A DNA stretch of 45,106 bases, taken from NCBI GenBank assembly GCA_014190895.1, contig BJGV01000013.1, positions 1 through 45,106 of the forward strand. Reading direction: 5' to 3'. Below are positions 1 through 8,456 of this stretch, piece after piece. The position numbers were made by a program, and so were the translations under genes. The stretch's first letter is position 1. Every line of letters starts with the position of its first letter. A model generated the notes under the pieces. That model had not been told where the DNA came from. It made no database searches and was given only the letters and a program-made list of their open reading frames with translations. The DNA is from Nitrosomonadaceae bacterium. Lineage in GTDB: Bacteria > Pseudomonadota > Gammaproteobacteria > Burkholderiales > Nitrosomonadaceae.

Positions 1-69
1 CGAGATCATTGCGATTTACTGATATCGTCTAATTTGAGAAAAGTTATTTCTTTAGACTACTAAAAACAT

Positions 70-90
70 ACAGGAGTTTATTCCTCCTGT
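70..90 (-). terminator. Possible second terminator hairpin
   Basis: ACAGGAG at 70-76 pairs perfectly with CTCCTGT at 84-90 around a 7-base loop. Read on the minus strand it is followed within three bases by a run of five T, as in a weak intrinsic terminator. No T run follows on the plus strand. It may be a backup terminator for the urt operon. Confidence 0.35.
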
Positions 91-217
91 CTAGCAGTTC
101 AGAGTAATCTTTTTAATTGGGGGGTTACTGTCGTAATAATGTTTAATTAAAATAATTCGCCACATAAAACAATGCCAATGCATTTTAGTTGCGCTAGACA
201 GGCATATTATGACAAAT

Positions 218-261
218 AGAATATACTTCTAAGCACCTACCCCTTCATAGAAGTGTATTCT
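218..261. repeat. Long imperfect inverted repeat (hairpin)
   Basis: Arms 218-231 and 248-261 are 14 bases each and complementary throughout except for one T-G pair; the loop is 16 bases. No T run follows on either side, so it is not a typical intrinsic terminator. It could be a transcript-stabilising hairpin, a small repeat element or a protein-binding palindrome. Confidence 0.5.
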
Positions 262-336
262 TAAATGCATCATTTATGCTATAAGTTAGTCGCGTTTATT
301 ATCTGACAGAGCTGCTATTCAAGGCTTTTAAAAGAA

Positions 337-364
337 AAAGCCCTAAGTTGAGGCCTAGGGCTTT
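337..364 (-). terminator. Intrinsic terminator of the urt operon
   Basis: AAAGCCCTA at 337-345 pairs perfectly with TAGGGCTTT at 356-364, a 9-bp stem with a 10-base loop. On the minus strand the stem runs into a T-rich tract. It lies 34 bases after the urtE stop codon, the right place to end the urtBCDE transcript. Confidence 0.8.
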
Positions 365-397
365 ACGTGTACATAGAGAAGAGTGTCGCCGATCAAT

Positions 398-1090
398 TTA
401 AACCGCTAATAAGTCTTTAACCCCGTCTTTGTCCATATCTTCGCCTGTTCCACGTTTTATAAATTCGCCGCGTTCCATTAATAAATATTGATCTGCTAAA
501 GAACGTGCAAAATCATAATATTGCTCCACTAATAAAATTGCCATAGTGCCCTCATCCGCCAAGGTACGAATTGCACGCTCAATATCTTTTATAATTGAGG
601 GCTGTATGCCTTCTGTTGGCTCATCTAATATGAGAAGCTTTGGAGAGGCTGCGAGTGCACGACCAATAGCGAGCTGTTGTTGTTGACCACCGGACAAATC
701 ACCACCACGACGTTTAAGCATTTGTTTTAAAACAGGAAACATTTCATAAATTCTTGAAGGCAAAGGTGTTCCGGGGGGTTTAGATGCAAGGCCCATAATT
801 AGATTTTCATATACAGTTAGGCGTGGAAAAATCTCACGTCCTTGGGGTACATAGCCAATACCGGCACGTACACGAATATGTGAGGGCGCGTGAGTAATGT
901 CTTTGCCATCAAAATTAATTGTACCAGAAGCCGAAGAAACTACGCCCATTAAACATTTAAGTAACGTTGTTTTGCCCGCGCCATTACGACCCAGTAGGGT
1001 AGTAACTTCGCCAGTCTTTAACTCGACCGAGAGGTTGCGTAAAATATGACTACCACCGTATTTCTGATTAAGGTTTTCAACCGTTAACAT
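398..1090 (-). CDS. urtE: Urea ABC transporter ATP-binding protein UrtE
   Basis: Cytoplasmic ATPase subunit of a urea-type ABC importer of the branched-chain amino acid transporter family. The 230 residues cover one complete nucleotide-binding domain: Walker A GRNGAGKTT near residue 34, the Q-loop region VPQGREIF, the signature LSGGQQQQLAIGRAL, Walker B LLILDEP, and the switch histidine replaced by Q in LLVEQYY, as is usual for LivF/UrtE-type subunits. It is the last gene of urtBCDE, starting two bases after the urtD stop, and is followed by a clear terminator. UrtE and LivF are similar; the assignment to urea rests on the neighbouring UrtB with its HEAT-like N-terminal region. The substrate is therefore inferred, and short amides remain possible. 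Confidence 0.9.
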   Translation of the reverse strand: MLTVENLNQKYGGSHILRNLSVELKTGEVTTLLGRNGAGKTTLLKCLMGVVSSASGTINFDGKDITHAPSHIRVRAGIGYVPQGREIFPRLTVYENLIMGLASKPPGTPLPSRIYEMFPVLKQMLKRRGGDLSGGQQQQLAIGRALAASPKLLILDEPTEGIQPSIIKDIERAIRTLADEGTMAILLVEQYYDFARSLADQYLLMERGEFIKRGTGEDMDKDGVKDLLAV

Positions 1091-1092
1091 GA

Positions 1093-1893
1093 TTAGCGTC
1101 CTAAATAAACCTCAATAACTTTCGGGTTAGCCTGGACAGTTGCAAGATCTCCTTCGCAAAGTACTGAGCCCTCATGAAGCACGATCACATTGCTTTTAAG
1201 TTGTTCAACAAAAGCCATGTCGTGCTCAACCACAACCAAAGATTGTTTCCCTTTAAGGGAGTTAAATAATTCACCGGTACGTTCAGTTTCATCATCAGTC
1301 ATGCCTGCAACTGGCTCATCTAGCAGTAGTAATTGCGGCTCTTGCATCAACAACATACCAATTTCTAACCATTGTTTCTGTCCATGAGACAATCGTCCGG
1401 CAACTTGCTCCGTATGCTCGCCAAGATGGATTAAACGCAGAGTATCTGAAATACGATCGCGTGTTAGGTCATCAACTACGGCAAACAAACTATGACGAAC
1501 CCGCTTGTCAACCTTCATTGCAAGTTCTAGATTCTCAAATACAGTGTGATTTTCAAATATTGTCGGTTTTTGAAATTTTCTACCTATCCCAACACGGGCA
1601 ATCTCTGGCTCAGATAAATTTGAAAGGTCAATTGTTTGATTAAAAAAAACAGTACCTGAGTCAGCACGCGTCTTGCCGGTGATTACATCCATCATTGTAG
1701 TTTTACCTGCGCCATTTGGACCAATGATGCAACGCAATTCATTAACCTGAAAAGTTAATGTTAAATCATTCAGCGCCCTGAAGCCGTCAAACGATACCGT
1801 AATATTTGACAGTTGCAAAATAGAGTTGTTTTTAATTGGCTCGGACAAATTCTCCCCCATTCCATGAGCCATATTTACTGAAGTGTCGCTCAT
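1093..1893 (-). CDS. urtD: Urea ABC transporter ATP-binding protein UrtD
   Basis: Second ATPase subunit of the importer, 266 residues from the chosen start. It shows Walker A GPNGAGKTT, the signature LSHGQKQWLEIGMLL, Walker B LLLLDEP, and a switch histidine in VVVEHDMAF. The reading frame stays open upstream to 2019, but the ATG at 1891-1893 overlaps the urtC stop as ATGA, which indicates translational coupling, and conserved sequence only begins about 30 residues further in. The longer form would overlap urtC by 130 bases and is unlikely. It pairs with UrtE below the UrtB/UrtC membrane dimer. Confidence 0.9.
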   Translation of the reverse strand: MSDTSVNMAHGMGENLSEPIKNNSILQLSNITVSFDGFRALNDLTLTFQVNELRCIIGPNGAGKTTMMDVITGKTRADSGTVFFNQTIDLSNLSEPEIARVGIGRKFQKPTIFENHTVFENLELAMKVDKRVRHSLFAVVDDLTRDRISDTLRLIHLGEHTEQVAGRLSHGQKQWLEIGMLLMQEPQLLLLDEPVAGMTDDETERTGELFNSLKGKQSLVVVEHDMAFVEQLKSNVIVLHEGSVLCEGDLATVQANPKVIEVYLGR

Positions 1894-3005
1894 CGCATAC
1901 TCCGGTGACGAAGTTTCTGCCACAAACCGACCATCCCCTGAGGCAAGAGTAGGGTAACCACTACAAACAATAACCCAAGGAAAAATAACCAATATTCTGG
2001 GAATGCTACAGTAAACCAACTTTTAGATAAGTTAACCAAAAAGGCTCCAATTACCGGCCCCACTAGGGTGCCACGACCACCAACTGCGGTCCAAATCGCA
2101 ATCTCAATTGAATTCGCTGTTGACATCTCGCTTGGGTTAATAATTCCAACTTGTGGCACATAAAGAGCGCCAGCGATAGCGCACAACATGGCCGATACAG
2201 TCCAAATAAATAATTTGTACCATAATGGGTTGTAGCCTAAAAACATGACACGCATCTCAGCATCACGGATAGCCGTTAGTATGCGACCAAATTTTGATTG
2301 CATTAGATAGCGTCCCAGAATAAGTGTAAACATCAGCATAAATGCACTGAGTGCAAATAACGTTACTCGCATCTCTGGGGCGGTAATTGAGTATCCCAAA
2401 ATACGCTTGAAATCAGTGAAACCATTATTGCCACCAAAACCAGTTGCATTACGGAAGAACAATAACATAAAGGCAAATGTCAGAGCCTGAGAGATTATAG
2501 CAAAATAGACGCCCTTAATGCGTGAACGGAAAGCAAAATAACCAAATACAAAAGCCAGTGATGCCGGTATAACCAATACTAAGAATACGGCGTAGAGAAA
2601 ATGCTCTGTGCCAGTCCAATACCATGGATACTCTTTCCAGTCCAAAAACACCATGAAATCTGTTAAGTGTGATTTATATACGCCATCAAGACCGATGCTG
2701 CGCATTAAATACATACCAAAGGCATAACCACCTAACGCAAAAAATAGGCCATGTCCTAGAGAAAGAATACCTGCAAAGCCCCAAATTAAATCCATCGCTA
2801 CGGCAACAATGGCATAACACATAACTTTACCAATTAACGTAATCGCATAATCGGAAACATGCAGGGCGTGGTCGGCTGGTAACATAAGATGCGCTGCTGG
2901 CACCAGCACAAATGTTAACAAAGAAAAAAACCCAATTGCTAACCAACCTTTACATCCAGTGGCAGCGAAAAAACGAATTACAAATGGAGTTCGATTGGTT
3001 TTCAT
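1890..3005 (-). CDS. urtC: Urea ABC transporter permease UrtC
   Basis: Inner-membrane permease of 371 residues, a normal UrtC length, with about ten hydrophobic segments. Family hallmarks include DLIWGFAGILSLGHGLFF near residues 68-85 and the segment NATGFGGNNGFTDF, both seen in UrtC and related to LivM. It starts four bases after the urtB stop and overlaps urtD by four bases, so it sits in a tightly coupled operon. It forms the transmembrane heterodimer with UrtB. The substrate (urea) is inferred from family and context. Confidence 0.92.
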   Translation of the reverse strand: MKTNRTPFVIRFFAATGCKGWLAIGFFSLLTFVLVPAAHLMLPADHALHVSDYAITLIGKVMCYAIVAVAMDLIWGFAGILSLGHGLFFALGGYAFGMYLMRSIGLDGVYKSHLTDFMVFLDWKEYPWYWTGTEHFLYAVFLVLVIPASLAFVFGYFAFRSRIKGVYFAIISQALTFAFMLLFFRNATGFGGNNGFTDFKRILGYSITAPEMRVTLFALSAFMLMFTLILGRYLMQSKFGRILTAIRDAEMRVMFLGYNPLWYKLFIWTVSAMLCAIAGALYVPQVGIINPSEMSTANSIEIAIWTAVGGRGTLVGPVIGAFLVNLSKSWFTVAFPEYWLFFLGLLFVVVTLLLPQGMVGLWQKLRHRSMR

Positions 3006-3009
3006 TATT

Positions 3010-4632
3010 TTAATCGACGAATCGACCTTTAATTGCGAATAGCCCTTGTGGCCGTTTCTGAATAATGGCGATAATAATAGCTAAAACTACAATCTTAGCA
3101 ATTACTGCACCCGCCACACCTTCTATTAATTTAGTAACTATGCCCAAACCCATCGCCGCCCATACCGCGCCCGCAAGTTGACCCACCCCACCCAGCACTA
3201 CTGTCATGAATGCGTCAACAATATATCCTTGTCCCATATCCGGACCTACGTTGGCAATTTGTGATAATGCTACACCCCCCAAACCTGCGATGGCCGAACC
3301 AAGTCCAAATGCTACCGTATCAATACGGGCAGTCGGCACACCAACACAACCGGCCATGGCACGATTCTGTGTAACAGCTCGAACAAATAGACCCAAACGT
3401 GTCCGGTTTAGAAGAACCCACATCAGGGCCAATACAAAGAAAGCAAAACCAATGATAATAATACGATTCAAAGGTAACACTACATTACTCATTGCCTCTA
3501 TGCTACCTGACAACCAGATTGGATTAGCAACTTCTAAATTTTGCGGACCAAAAGCAACACGCGCTGATTGAATTAAAATTAACGACAGTCCCCAAGTGGT
3601 AAGTAATGTTTCAAGTGGACGACCGTATAACCAGCGAATTACAGTGCGCTCTAAAAGAATACCTACTAAACCTGCGCTGAAAAATGCAACCGGAATTGCC
3701 GCGAGCACATACCAATCAATGTACTCAGGAAAATGGGTTCGAAATATACCCTGCATAACGTATGTCGCGTAAGCACCGACCATTAACAATTCACCATGGG
3801 CCATGTTAATAATACCCATGACACCGTAGGTGATAGCAAGACCCAAGGCGGCCAATAAAAGCACGCTCCCTAGACTCAAACCGGTGAATACACGGCTAAT
3901 ACTCTCTCCTACCAACAGTCTATTTTCAAGAGAAGCCAAAGATTCTTTAGCGGCGGATTGTACTCCAGCGTCTGGCTCATTAGCTGGGTCAGTTAATTCG
4001 GTAAGTTTTATTTTAACATCTGGATGGTTACTCTCACCAAGGGATTTAACTGCAGCCAAGCGTTTGGCTGGATCAGGGTTCTTAAGTTCAATTGAGGCCC
4101 GCGTTAGCGTAATAATTTGTTTTATTTCGGGATCAGATTCTTTAATTAAAACTTGGTCAAGAATTGGCATTGAAAGAGCATCCGCGCTCGCTTCCAAGGC
4201 TTTTGCCGCTTTTATTCGCTCTTCGCGATCGGGTGAAAATAATTTTAATAAGGATAAACTGGCATTAAGTGCACGACGTGTACTATTGTTAGTAACAAGT
4301 GTCTCTATATTCTCCGGTAATGGTTTGATTTCCTGACCGGTGGCAACATTAATAGCTCGATCTCCTTCCATGCGGATAATAGTATCGCCTGAGAATGACA
4401 AGGCATCATCGGCCATAGCTTGTAACAAAGCTGCAGCTTCCGGTGTCCCTAAAAGTGCTATGTTTTTAATGGATGCAACTTTTTCCTCATTAGTCTCGGC
4501 ATTTAATTGCTTTACTATCTCTGGATCTAATGCGGCATATGCTGGAAGAGAGAAAACTATCAAAAAGAACGGTAATAAGAAAACTATTCGGGAAAAATTC
4601 GATAACATTTTAATTCTAATTTTTAGAAACAT
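3010..4632 (-). CDS. urtB: Urea ABC transporter permease UrtB
   Basis: Inner-membrane permease of 540 residues. It begins with a signal-like hydrophobic stretch (about residues 12-33, ending PAYA), then a helical HEAT-like region (about 34-235), then a LivH-type permease domain with ITYGVMGIINMAHGELLMVG. The extra N-terminal region separates UrtB from LivH. An alternative ATG lies eight codons in, but the first ATG has a GGTG element upstream. It is the first gene of the operon and is preceded by a good promoter. The substrate-binding gene urtA, which normally comes directly before it, is absent from the window. Confidence 0.92.
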   Translation of the reverse strand: MFLKIRIKMLSNFSRIVFLLPFFLIVFSLPAYAALDPEIVKQLNAETNEEKVASIKNIALLGTPEAAALLQAMADDALSFSGDTIIRMEGDRAINVATGQEIKPLPENIETLVTNNSTRRALNASLSLLKLFSPDREERIKAAKALEASADALSMPILDQVLIKESDPEIKQIITLTRASIELKNPDPAKRLAAVKSLGESNHPDVKIKLTELTDPANEPDAGVQSAAKESLASLENRLLVGESISRVFTGLSLGSVLLLAALGLAITYGVMGIINMAHGELLMVGAYATYVMQGIFRTHFPEYIDWYVLAAIPVAFFSAGLVGILLERTVIRWLYGRPLETLLTTWGLSLILIQSARVAFGPQNLEVANPIWLSGSIEAMSNVVLPLNRIIIIGFAFFVLALMWVLLNRTRLGLFVRAVTQNRAMAGCVGVPTARIDTVAFGLGSAIAGLGGVALSQIANVGPDMGQGYIVDAFMTVVLGGVGQLAGAVWAAMGLGIVTKLIEGVAGAVIAKIVVLAIIIAIIQKRPQGLFAIKGRFVD

Positions 4633-5175
4633 GCCTACACCGAAGAAATTTTTAAAGATACTGCAGTTAAGAGGATTTGACCGCGCTGGATATTAACCTA
4701 TCTCAGCACACTTAAAACCCTGATTTTGTAAAAACGAAATATTAACCATTCAATCTTGATCGGTCAAGTAAATATATCATTATTGTTATTATATGTATAA
4801 ATCTATGACGGCATCCAATATTATTTAATAAGATTTATATTGCTATTATAAAATAAAAACAAGAAATGGAATATGGTTAGATTAAGTACATGCTGGCTGA
4901 ATATATACGCCAACTATACACGCTAACAGATCTGGTCTGCAAATTACAACAATGCAAGTTTGGATACAGGAATTCAGAATTAAGTGAAAAACCGGCTGAT
5001 TTAATACTTACTTAGATTCTATTAGGTCTCATTAGTGTGCCATGCATCCGGCAGATCTTACATCTATAGGAAGCTGGGTTTTTACATAGTTGCTTAGTTC
5101 GCTTCGTTAACGCTATGCACCGATTAGTGCCATGCGAGAGCCTGGGCAGTGGTATGGACTACGAAATATTTTTTA
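4633..5175. other. Intergenic region between urt operon and tRNA-Leu
   Basis: No gene is supported here. It contains the urtB promoter (4739-4767, minus strand) and otherwise AT-rich sequence. A 41-codon open frame at 4890-5015 (plus) has no ribosome binding site and no recognisable similarity. Confidence 0.6.
4739..4767 (-). promoter_or_regulatory. Sigma-70-type promoter of the urt operon
   Basis: On the minus strand TTGACC (4762-4767) is followed by a 17-base spacer and TAATAT (4739-4744). Transcription would start near 4732, giving a leader of about 100 bases before urtB. It is the best promoter match in this intergenic region. Confidence 0.7.
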
Positions 5176-5263
5176 TGGTGCCCAGAGCCGGAATCGAACC
5201 GGCATGCCCATTACAGGCGAGGGATTTTAAGTCCCTTGTGTCTACCTATTTCACCATCCGGGC
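5176..5263 (-). tRNA. tRNA-Leu(UAA)
   Basis: An 88-base class II tRNA with encoded CCA. The acceptor stem GCCCGGA pairs with TCTGGGC with one G-U pair. The anticodon loop CTTAAAA gives UAA, and the long variable arm fits leucine. It is the last of three tRNA genes downstream of pgsA. Confidence 0.97.
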
Positions 5264-5406
5264 CATCAATTCATTGAAGGATTGATACAATCACGCTTGA
5301 TTTCAAACATATTTAATCAGCAATAATTAGCGGGGTTATTTGCTACTTAATTTAATACTAAATGTTGGTTTCAGTTTAAATATTATCAAGAAATGAAGTA
5401 TTTTAT

Positions 5407-5480
5407 TGGAGGCGGGGGTCGGAATCGAACCGGCGTACACGGCTTTGCAGGCCGCTGCATGACCACTCTGCCACCCCGCC
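5407..5480 (-). tRNA. tRNA-Cys(GCA)
   Basis: A 74-base tRNA with encoded CCA. The acceptor GGCGGGG pairs fully with CCCCGCC; the anticodon loop CTGCAAA gives GCA. It lies between tRNA-Gly and tRNA-Leu, the usual order after pgsA in many proteobacteria. Confidence 0.97.
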
Positions 5481-5617
5481 ATTGTTATTGTGCAATCAGA
5501 AAATAAGTTAAATTAAACAATGCGGCTAAACAAATAACTAAGAAAACGAAATTTTTAGCAAGAATCTGTATCGTGCCTATATGAATTCTTGCTAAAGAAC
5601 CTATCTTCCCTAGATAT

Positions 5618-5692
5618 TGGAGCGGGAAACGAGGCTCGAACTCGCGACCCCAACCTTGGCAAGGTTGTGCTCTACCACTGAGCTATTCCCGC
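5618..5692 (-). tRNA. tRNA-Gly(GCC)
   Basis: A 75-base tRNA with encoded CCA. The acceptor GCGGGAA pairs with TTCCCGC; the anticodon loop TTGCCAA gives GCC. It is the first of the Gly-Cys-Leu cluster and has a consensus promoter 50 bases upstream. Confidence 0.97.
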
Positions 5693-5741
5693 GAATAAGG
5701 TGTTATTGTATTTTTAACAATACTTCAAAAACTAGTCCCTT

Positions 5742-5769
5742 ATTATAAAGATGCAGATATTTTTGTCAA
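5742..5769 (-). promoter_or_regulatory. Consensus promoter of the tRNA Gly-Cys-Leu cluster
   Basis: On the minus strand a perfect TTGACA (5764-5769) and a perfect TATAAT (5742-5747) are separated by 16 bases. Transcription would begin near 5735, just before tRNA-Gly. Both hexamers match the sigma-70 consensus exactly, as expected for a stable RNA operon. Confidence 0.85.
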
Positions 5770-5804
5770 GAAAAGACGGGCAAGGATATGACTTTAAAAT
5801 ACTT

Positions 5805-6377
5805 TTAATTTCTCTCTGATGCTTTTGGAATAGCCGCTTTCAGATAAAATATCATGGACCACAATGTCAAAATAGCCGCTAGATAAATAAGCCATGTGCC
5901 CACCTCCTGGGGATTGAAATTTTCACCAATTTTGTCGTGATATAACAACAGTGGAATAGAGATCATTTGCGATATTGTTTTTATTTTTCCCAGAAAAGAA
6001 ACACCTACATTTTTACTTCTACCAATTTTTGCCATCCATTCTCGCAAAGCAGAAATAGTGATTTCACGACCAATGATAATAAAAGCAATCAGCGCATCAA
6101 GTCTGCCTAAATAAACCAATACAATTAATGCTGCTGCTACCATCAATTTGTCCGCGACAGGATCAAGAAATGCGCCAAAAGTAGAGGTCTGGTTAAGAAC
6201 TCGTGCAAGAAAACCATCTAACCAGTCGGTAACAGCTGCGCCAGTAAAAATAACTGTGGCGATGAAATTTTGCTCAGAGTGTGAAAGCCAATCTGAAGGA
6301 CAATAGAAAATTCCCATAAATAAGGGGATGGCAAGTATTCTCATCCAAGTAAGCAGATTGGGTAAAGTTAATACCAT
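5805..6377 (-). CDS. pgsA: CDP-diacylglycerol--glycerol-3-phosphate 3-phosphatidyltransferase
   Basis: Inner-membrane enzyme making phosphatidylglycerophosphate from CDP-diacylglycerol and glycerol 3-phosphate, the committed step to phosphatidylglycerol and cardiolipin. The 190 residues, a normal length, hold several hydrophobic segments and the CDP-alcohol phosphotransferase signature, read here as DWLDGFLAR followed by GAFLDPVADK (residues about 50-77), giving the DG-AR-G-D-D pattern. It follows uvrC on the same strand after 58 bases, and the tRNA-Gly/Cys/Leu cluster comes next. This uvrC-pgsA-tRNA order is widely conserved in beta- and gammaproteobacteria. Confidence 0.95.
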   Translation of the reverse strand: MVLTLPNLLTWMRILAIPLFMGIFYCPSDWLSHSEQNFIATVIFTGAAVTDWLDGFLARVLNQTSTFGAFLDPVADKLMVAAALIVLVYLGRLDALIAFIIIGREITISALREWMAKIGRSKNVGVSFLGKIKTISQMISIPLLLYHDKIGENFNPQEVGTWLIYLAAILTLWSMIFYLKAAIPKASERN

Positions 6378-6435
6378 GTCAGTAATTAAGATATGTGATT
6401 AAATTATTAGAAAGAGGTTTAGTATTTGATAAAAA

Positions 6436-8253
6436 TTAATGTAATTTTTTATAAATTTTTTCTGCCAACATAAGACTAACACCTTCTGTCTGCCGTAATT
6501 CTTCAACACTCGCAATAAGAACACCCTTCAGTCCTCCAAATCGCGTCAACAAATTTTGACGGCGCTTAATGCCGACGCCATTAATTTCTTCTAGGCTTGA
6601 TTTCACACGAGACCTATCGCGTCTAGCTCGATGTCCTTGAATTGCAAAACGATGCGCCTCATCACGAATCTGCTGGATTAAATGCAATCCAGGGTGACCT
6701 CCTGATAATTGTAACGACTTTTTTTGATCCGCAAATATTAATCGTTCCAGGCCTGGTTTTCTTCCCTCTCCCTTGACTACTCCAATCAAATTTTTATTGT
6801 TTAACCCCAATTCTGCTAATGCCCTCTTAGCGGCACCAATCTGTCCTTTACCCCCATCAATAAGAATTAAATCTGGGAAACTGCCCTGCTCTTCTATAAA
6901 TTTATGATAGCGTTTTAAAAGGACGTGATACATGGCAGCACAATCGTCTCCTGGGATAATTTCGTTAATATTGTACCGACGATATTCATTATTGCGCATA
7001 GAAAAATTCTTATAAACCACGCAAGAAGCAACGGTGGCTTCGCCCTGTGTATGACTAATATCAAAGCATTCTATATGAGTAATGACAGGGATATTTAGCG
7101 TCTGTTGTAGAGCCTGCACTCGTTCTTCTTGAGTTATTTTGTCACTTAATAACCGCTCGAGTCCTAAGCGTGCATTCTCTGTTGCCATATTTAACCACAC
7201 GCGTCTTTTACCAACTGGATTGAGGCTAATAAAGATCTTTTGATTTGATTGTTCGCACAGTAACTTCTGAAGGATTTCTCGATGAATTTTCTCACCTACT
7301 ATGATTAAACGTGGCGCACTATAATTAAGATAGTGCTGAGAAATAAAAGCTTCTACTGCAGAAACTGAGTCGTATCCTTCTGAATTTTTTGGGAAAAAAT
7401 TTTTGTCTCCTAAATGTCTTCCTCCTCTTACTATGGTTAAATTAATGCAGAGCTTTCCTCCTCCAATTTGAACCACGCAACTAATAACATCAGCATCTAA
7501 ATCTTTACCGCTATCAACAAACTGCTTCTCTTGAATTCCGCGTAATGCTTGAATTTGATCTCGGAATGATGCTGCCTGCTCGTAATCTGATACGCGAACA
7601 GCATCTTGCATCTTTTTTTCAATACTTTTTAACACCTCGGTTTGTTCGCCTAATAAAAATAATTCAGCATTTTTAATCTCTTCGCGATACGTCTCATTCG
7701 TTATCTTATCAACACAAGGTGCGCTACAACGTCTAATCTGGTACAACAAACAAGGCCGGGTGCGATTATTGAAAACACTGTCTTCACAGGTACGAATGCG
7801 AAATATTTTTTGGAGCAACTGAATACTTTCTCTTACGGCTTTCACATTGGGAAATGGGCCAAAATAACGATGACATTTGTCAAGCGCCCCTCGATGAAAA
7901 ACAAGACGAGGAAATTGATGCCCTGTTAGGAGAATATATGGATATGATTTATCATCTTTAAATAATATATTGTAGCGTGGGGTCAGAGCTTTAATTAAAT
8001 TATTTTCTAGCAACAGTGCCTCAATTTCCGAACGGGTGACAGTTGTCTCTATCCCTGTTATTTGAGATACCATCAACTGTATCCTGGGAGTTAAGTTAGT
8101 TTTCTGAAAATAAGAAGAAACACGTTTTCTTAAATTAATGGCCTTTCCGACATATATTACTTTTCCTGCCACGCCCAACATACGATAGACTCCGGCCTGG
8201 GAGGGTAAATTTGAAGAATAATTTTTTGCATCAAATAAGGGAGTACGTGACAA
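6436..8253 (-). CDS. uvrC: Excinuclease ABC subunit C
   Basis: Endonuclease subunit of nucleotide excision repair that makes both cuts around a lesion in the UvrBC complex. The 605 residues contain the N-terminal GIY-YIG nuclease (GVYRM...KVIYVGKA, residues about 20-40), a four-cysteine-like region (CEDSVFNNRTRPCL...RRCSAPC), a UVR motif near residue 205-240, an RNase H-like second nuclease domain (CFDISH, LILIDGGKGQ) and C-terminal helix-hairpin-helix motifs (INGVGIKRRQNLL, TEGVSLMLAEKI). The start is TTG: a strong GGAGGAGGG ribosome binding site, lying inside the last glycine codons of the upstream tautomerase gene, sits 8 bases ahead of it. Confidence 0.95.
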   Translation of the reverse strand: MSRTPLFDAKNYSSNLPSQAGVYRMLGVAGKVIYVGKAINLRKRVSSYFQKTNLTPRIQLMVSQITGIETTVTRSEIEALLLENNLIKALTPRYNILFKDDKSYPYILLTGHQFPRLVFHRGALDKCHRYFGPFPNVKAVRESIQLLQKIFRIRTCEDSVFNNRTRPCLLYQIRRCSAPCVDKITNETYREEIKNAELFLLGEQTEVLKSIEKKMQDAVRVSDYEQAASFRDQIQALRGIQEKQFVDSGKDLDADVISCVVQIGGGKLCINLTIVRGGRHLGDKNFFPKNSEGYDSVSAVEAFISQHYLNYSAPRLIIVGEKIHREILQKLLCEQSNQKIFISLNPVGKRRVWLNMATENARLGLERLLSDKITQEERVQALQQTLNIPVITHIECFDISHTQGEATVASCVVYKNFSMRNNEYRRYNINEIIPGDDCAAMYHVLLKRYHKFIEEQGSFPDLILIDGGKGQIGAAKRALAELGLNNKNLIGVVKGEGRKPGLERLIFADQKKSLQLSGGHPGLHLIQQIRDEAHRFAIQGHRARRDRSRVKSSLEEINGVGIKRRQNLLTRFGGLKGVLIASVEELRQTEGVSLMLAEKIYKKLH

Positions 8254-8258
8254 GACAA

Positions 8259-8447
8259 TTACCCTCCTCCATCTAATAACTTACCTGCAACAGCCCAATT
8301 TTCATGAGGAAATTCGTCGAATGTAATATATGTATAAGATTTCGGTTTGTGCGCAATTCGTTCTAAGGTATTAGTAATTTCTTCTGCAATTTCTTTTTTC
8401 TGTTCTCGATTAAGGGAACCGGCAATGCGAATATTAACGTAGGGCAT
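8259..8447 (-). CDS. 4-oxalocrotonate tautomerase family protein
   Basis: Small enzyme of 62 residues from the tautomerase superfamily, which uses an N-terminal proline exposed after removal of the initiator Met. Two ATGs are close together; the second (8445-8447) is chosen because it puts proline next (MPYVNIRIAG) and lies five bases after AAGGA, while the first is directly against that element. The sequence NREQKKEIAEEIT is typical of the family. It sits between the uracil-DNA glycosylase and uvrC genes, with uvrC starting five bases after its stop. The substrate is unknown. Confidence 0.85.
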   Translation of the reverse strand: MPYVNIRIAGSLNREQKKEIAEEITNTLERIAHKPKSYTYITFDEFPHENWAVAGKLLDGGG

Positions 8448-8456
8448 AGTCATCCT

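Larger units (their letters stand above)
1..397. other. Non-coding stretch downstream of the urt operon
   Basis: I see no convincing gene here. It holds three inverted repeats: a 7-bp hairpin at 70-90, a long 14-bp imperfect hairpin at 218-261, and the terminator of the urt operon at 337-364. The left neighbour is outside the window. Confidence 0.6.

Noticed and set aside
1894-2019. Upstream extension of urtD
   Set aside because: It would overlap urtC by 130 bases, while the ATGA overlap gives a better start and the extra residues resemble no UrtD.
4890-5015. 41-codon frame (plus) between the urt operon and tRNA-Leu
   Set aside because: No ribosome binding site or promoter and no recognisable similarity; too short to support.
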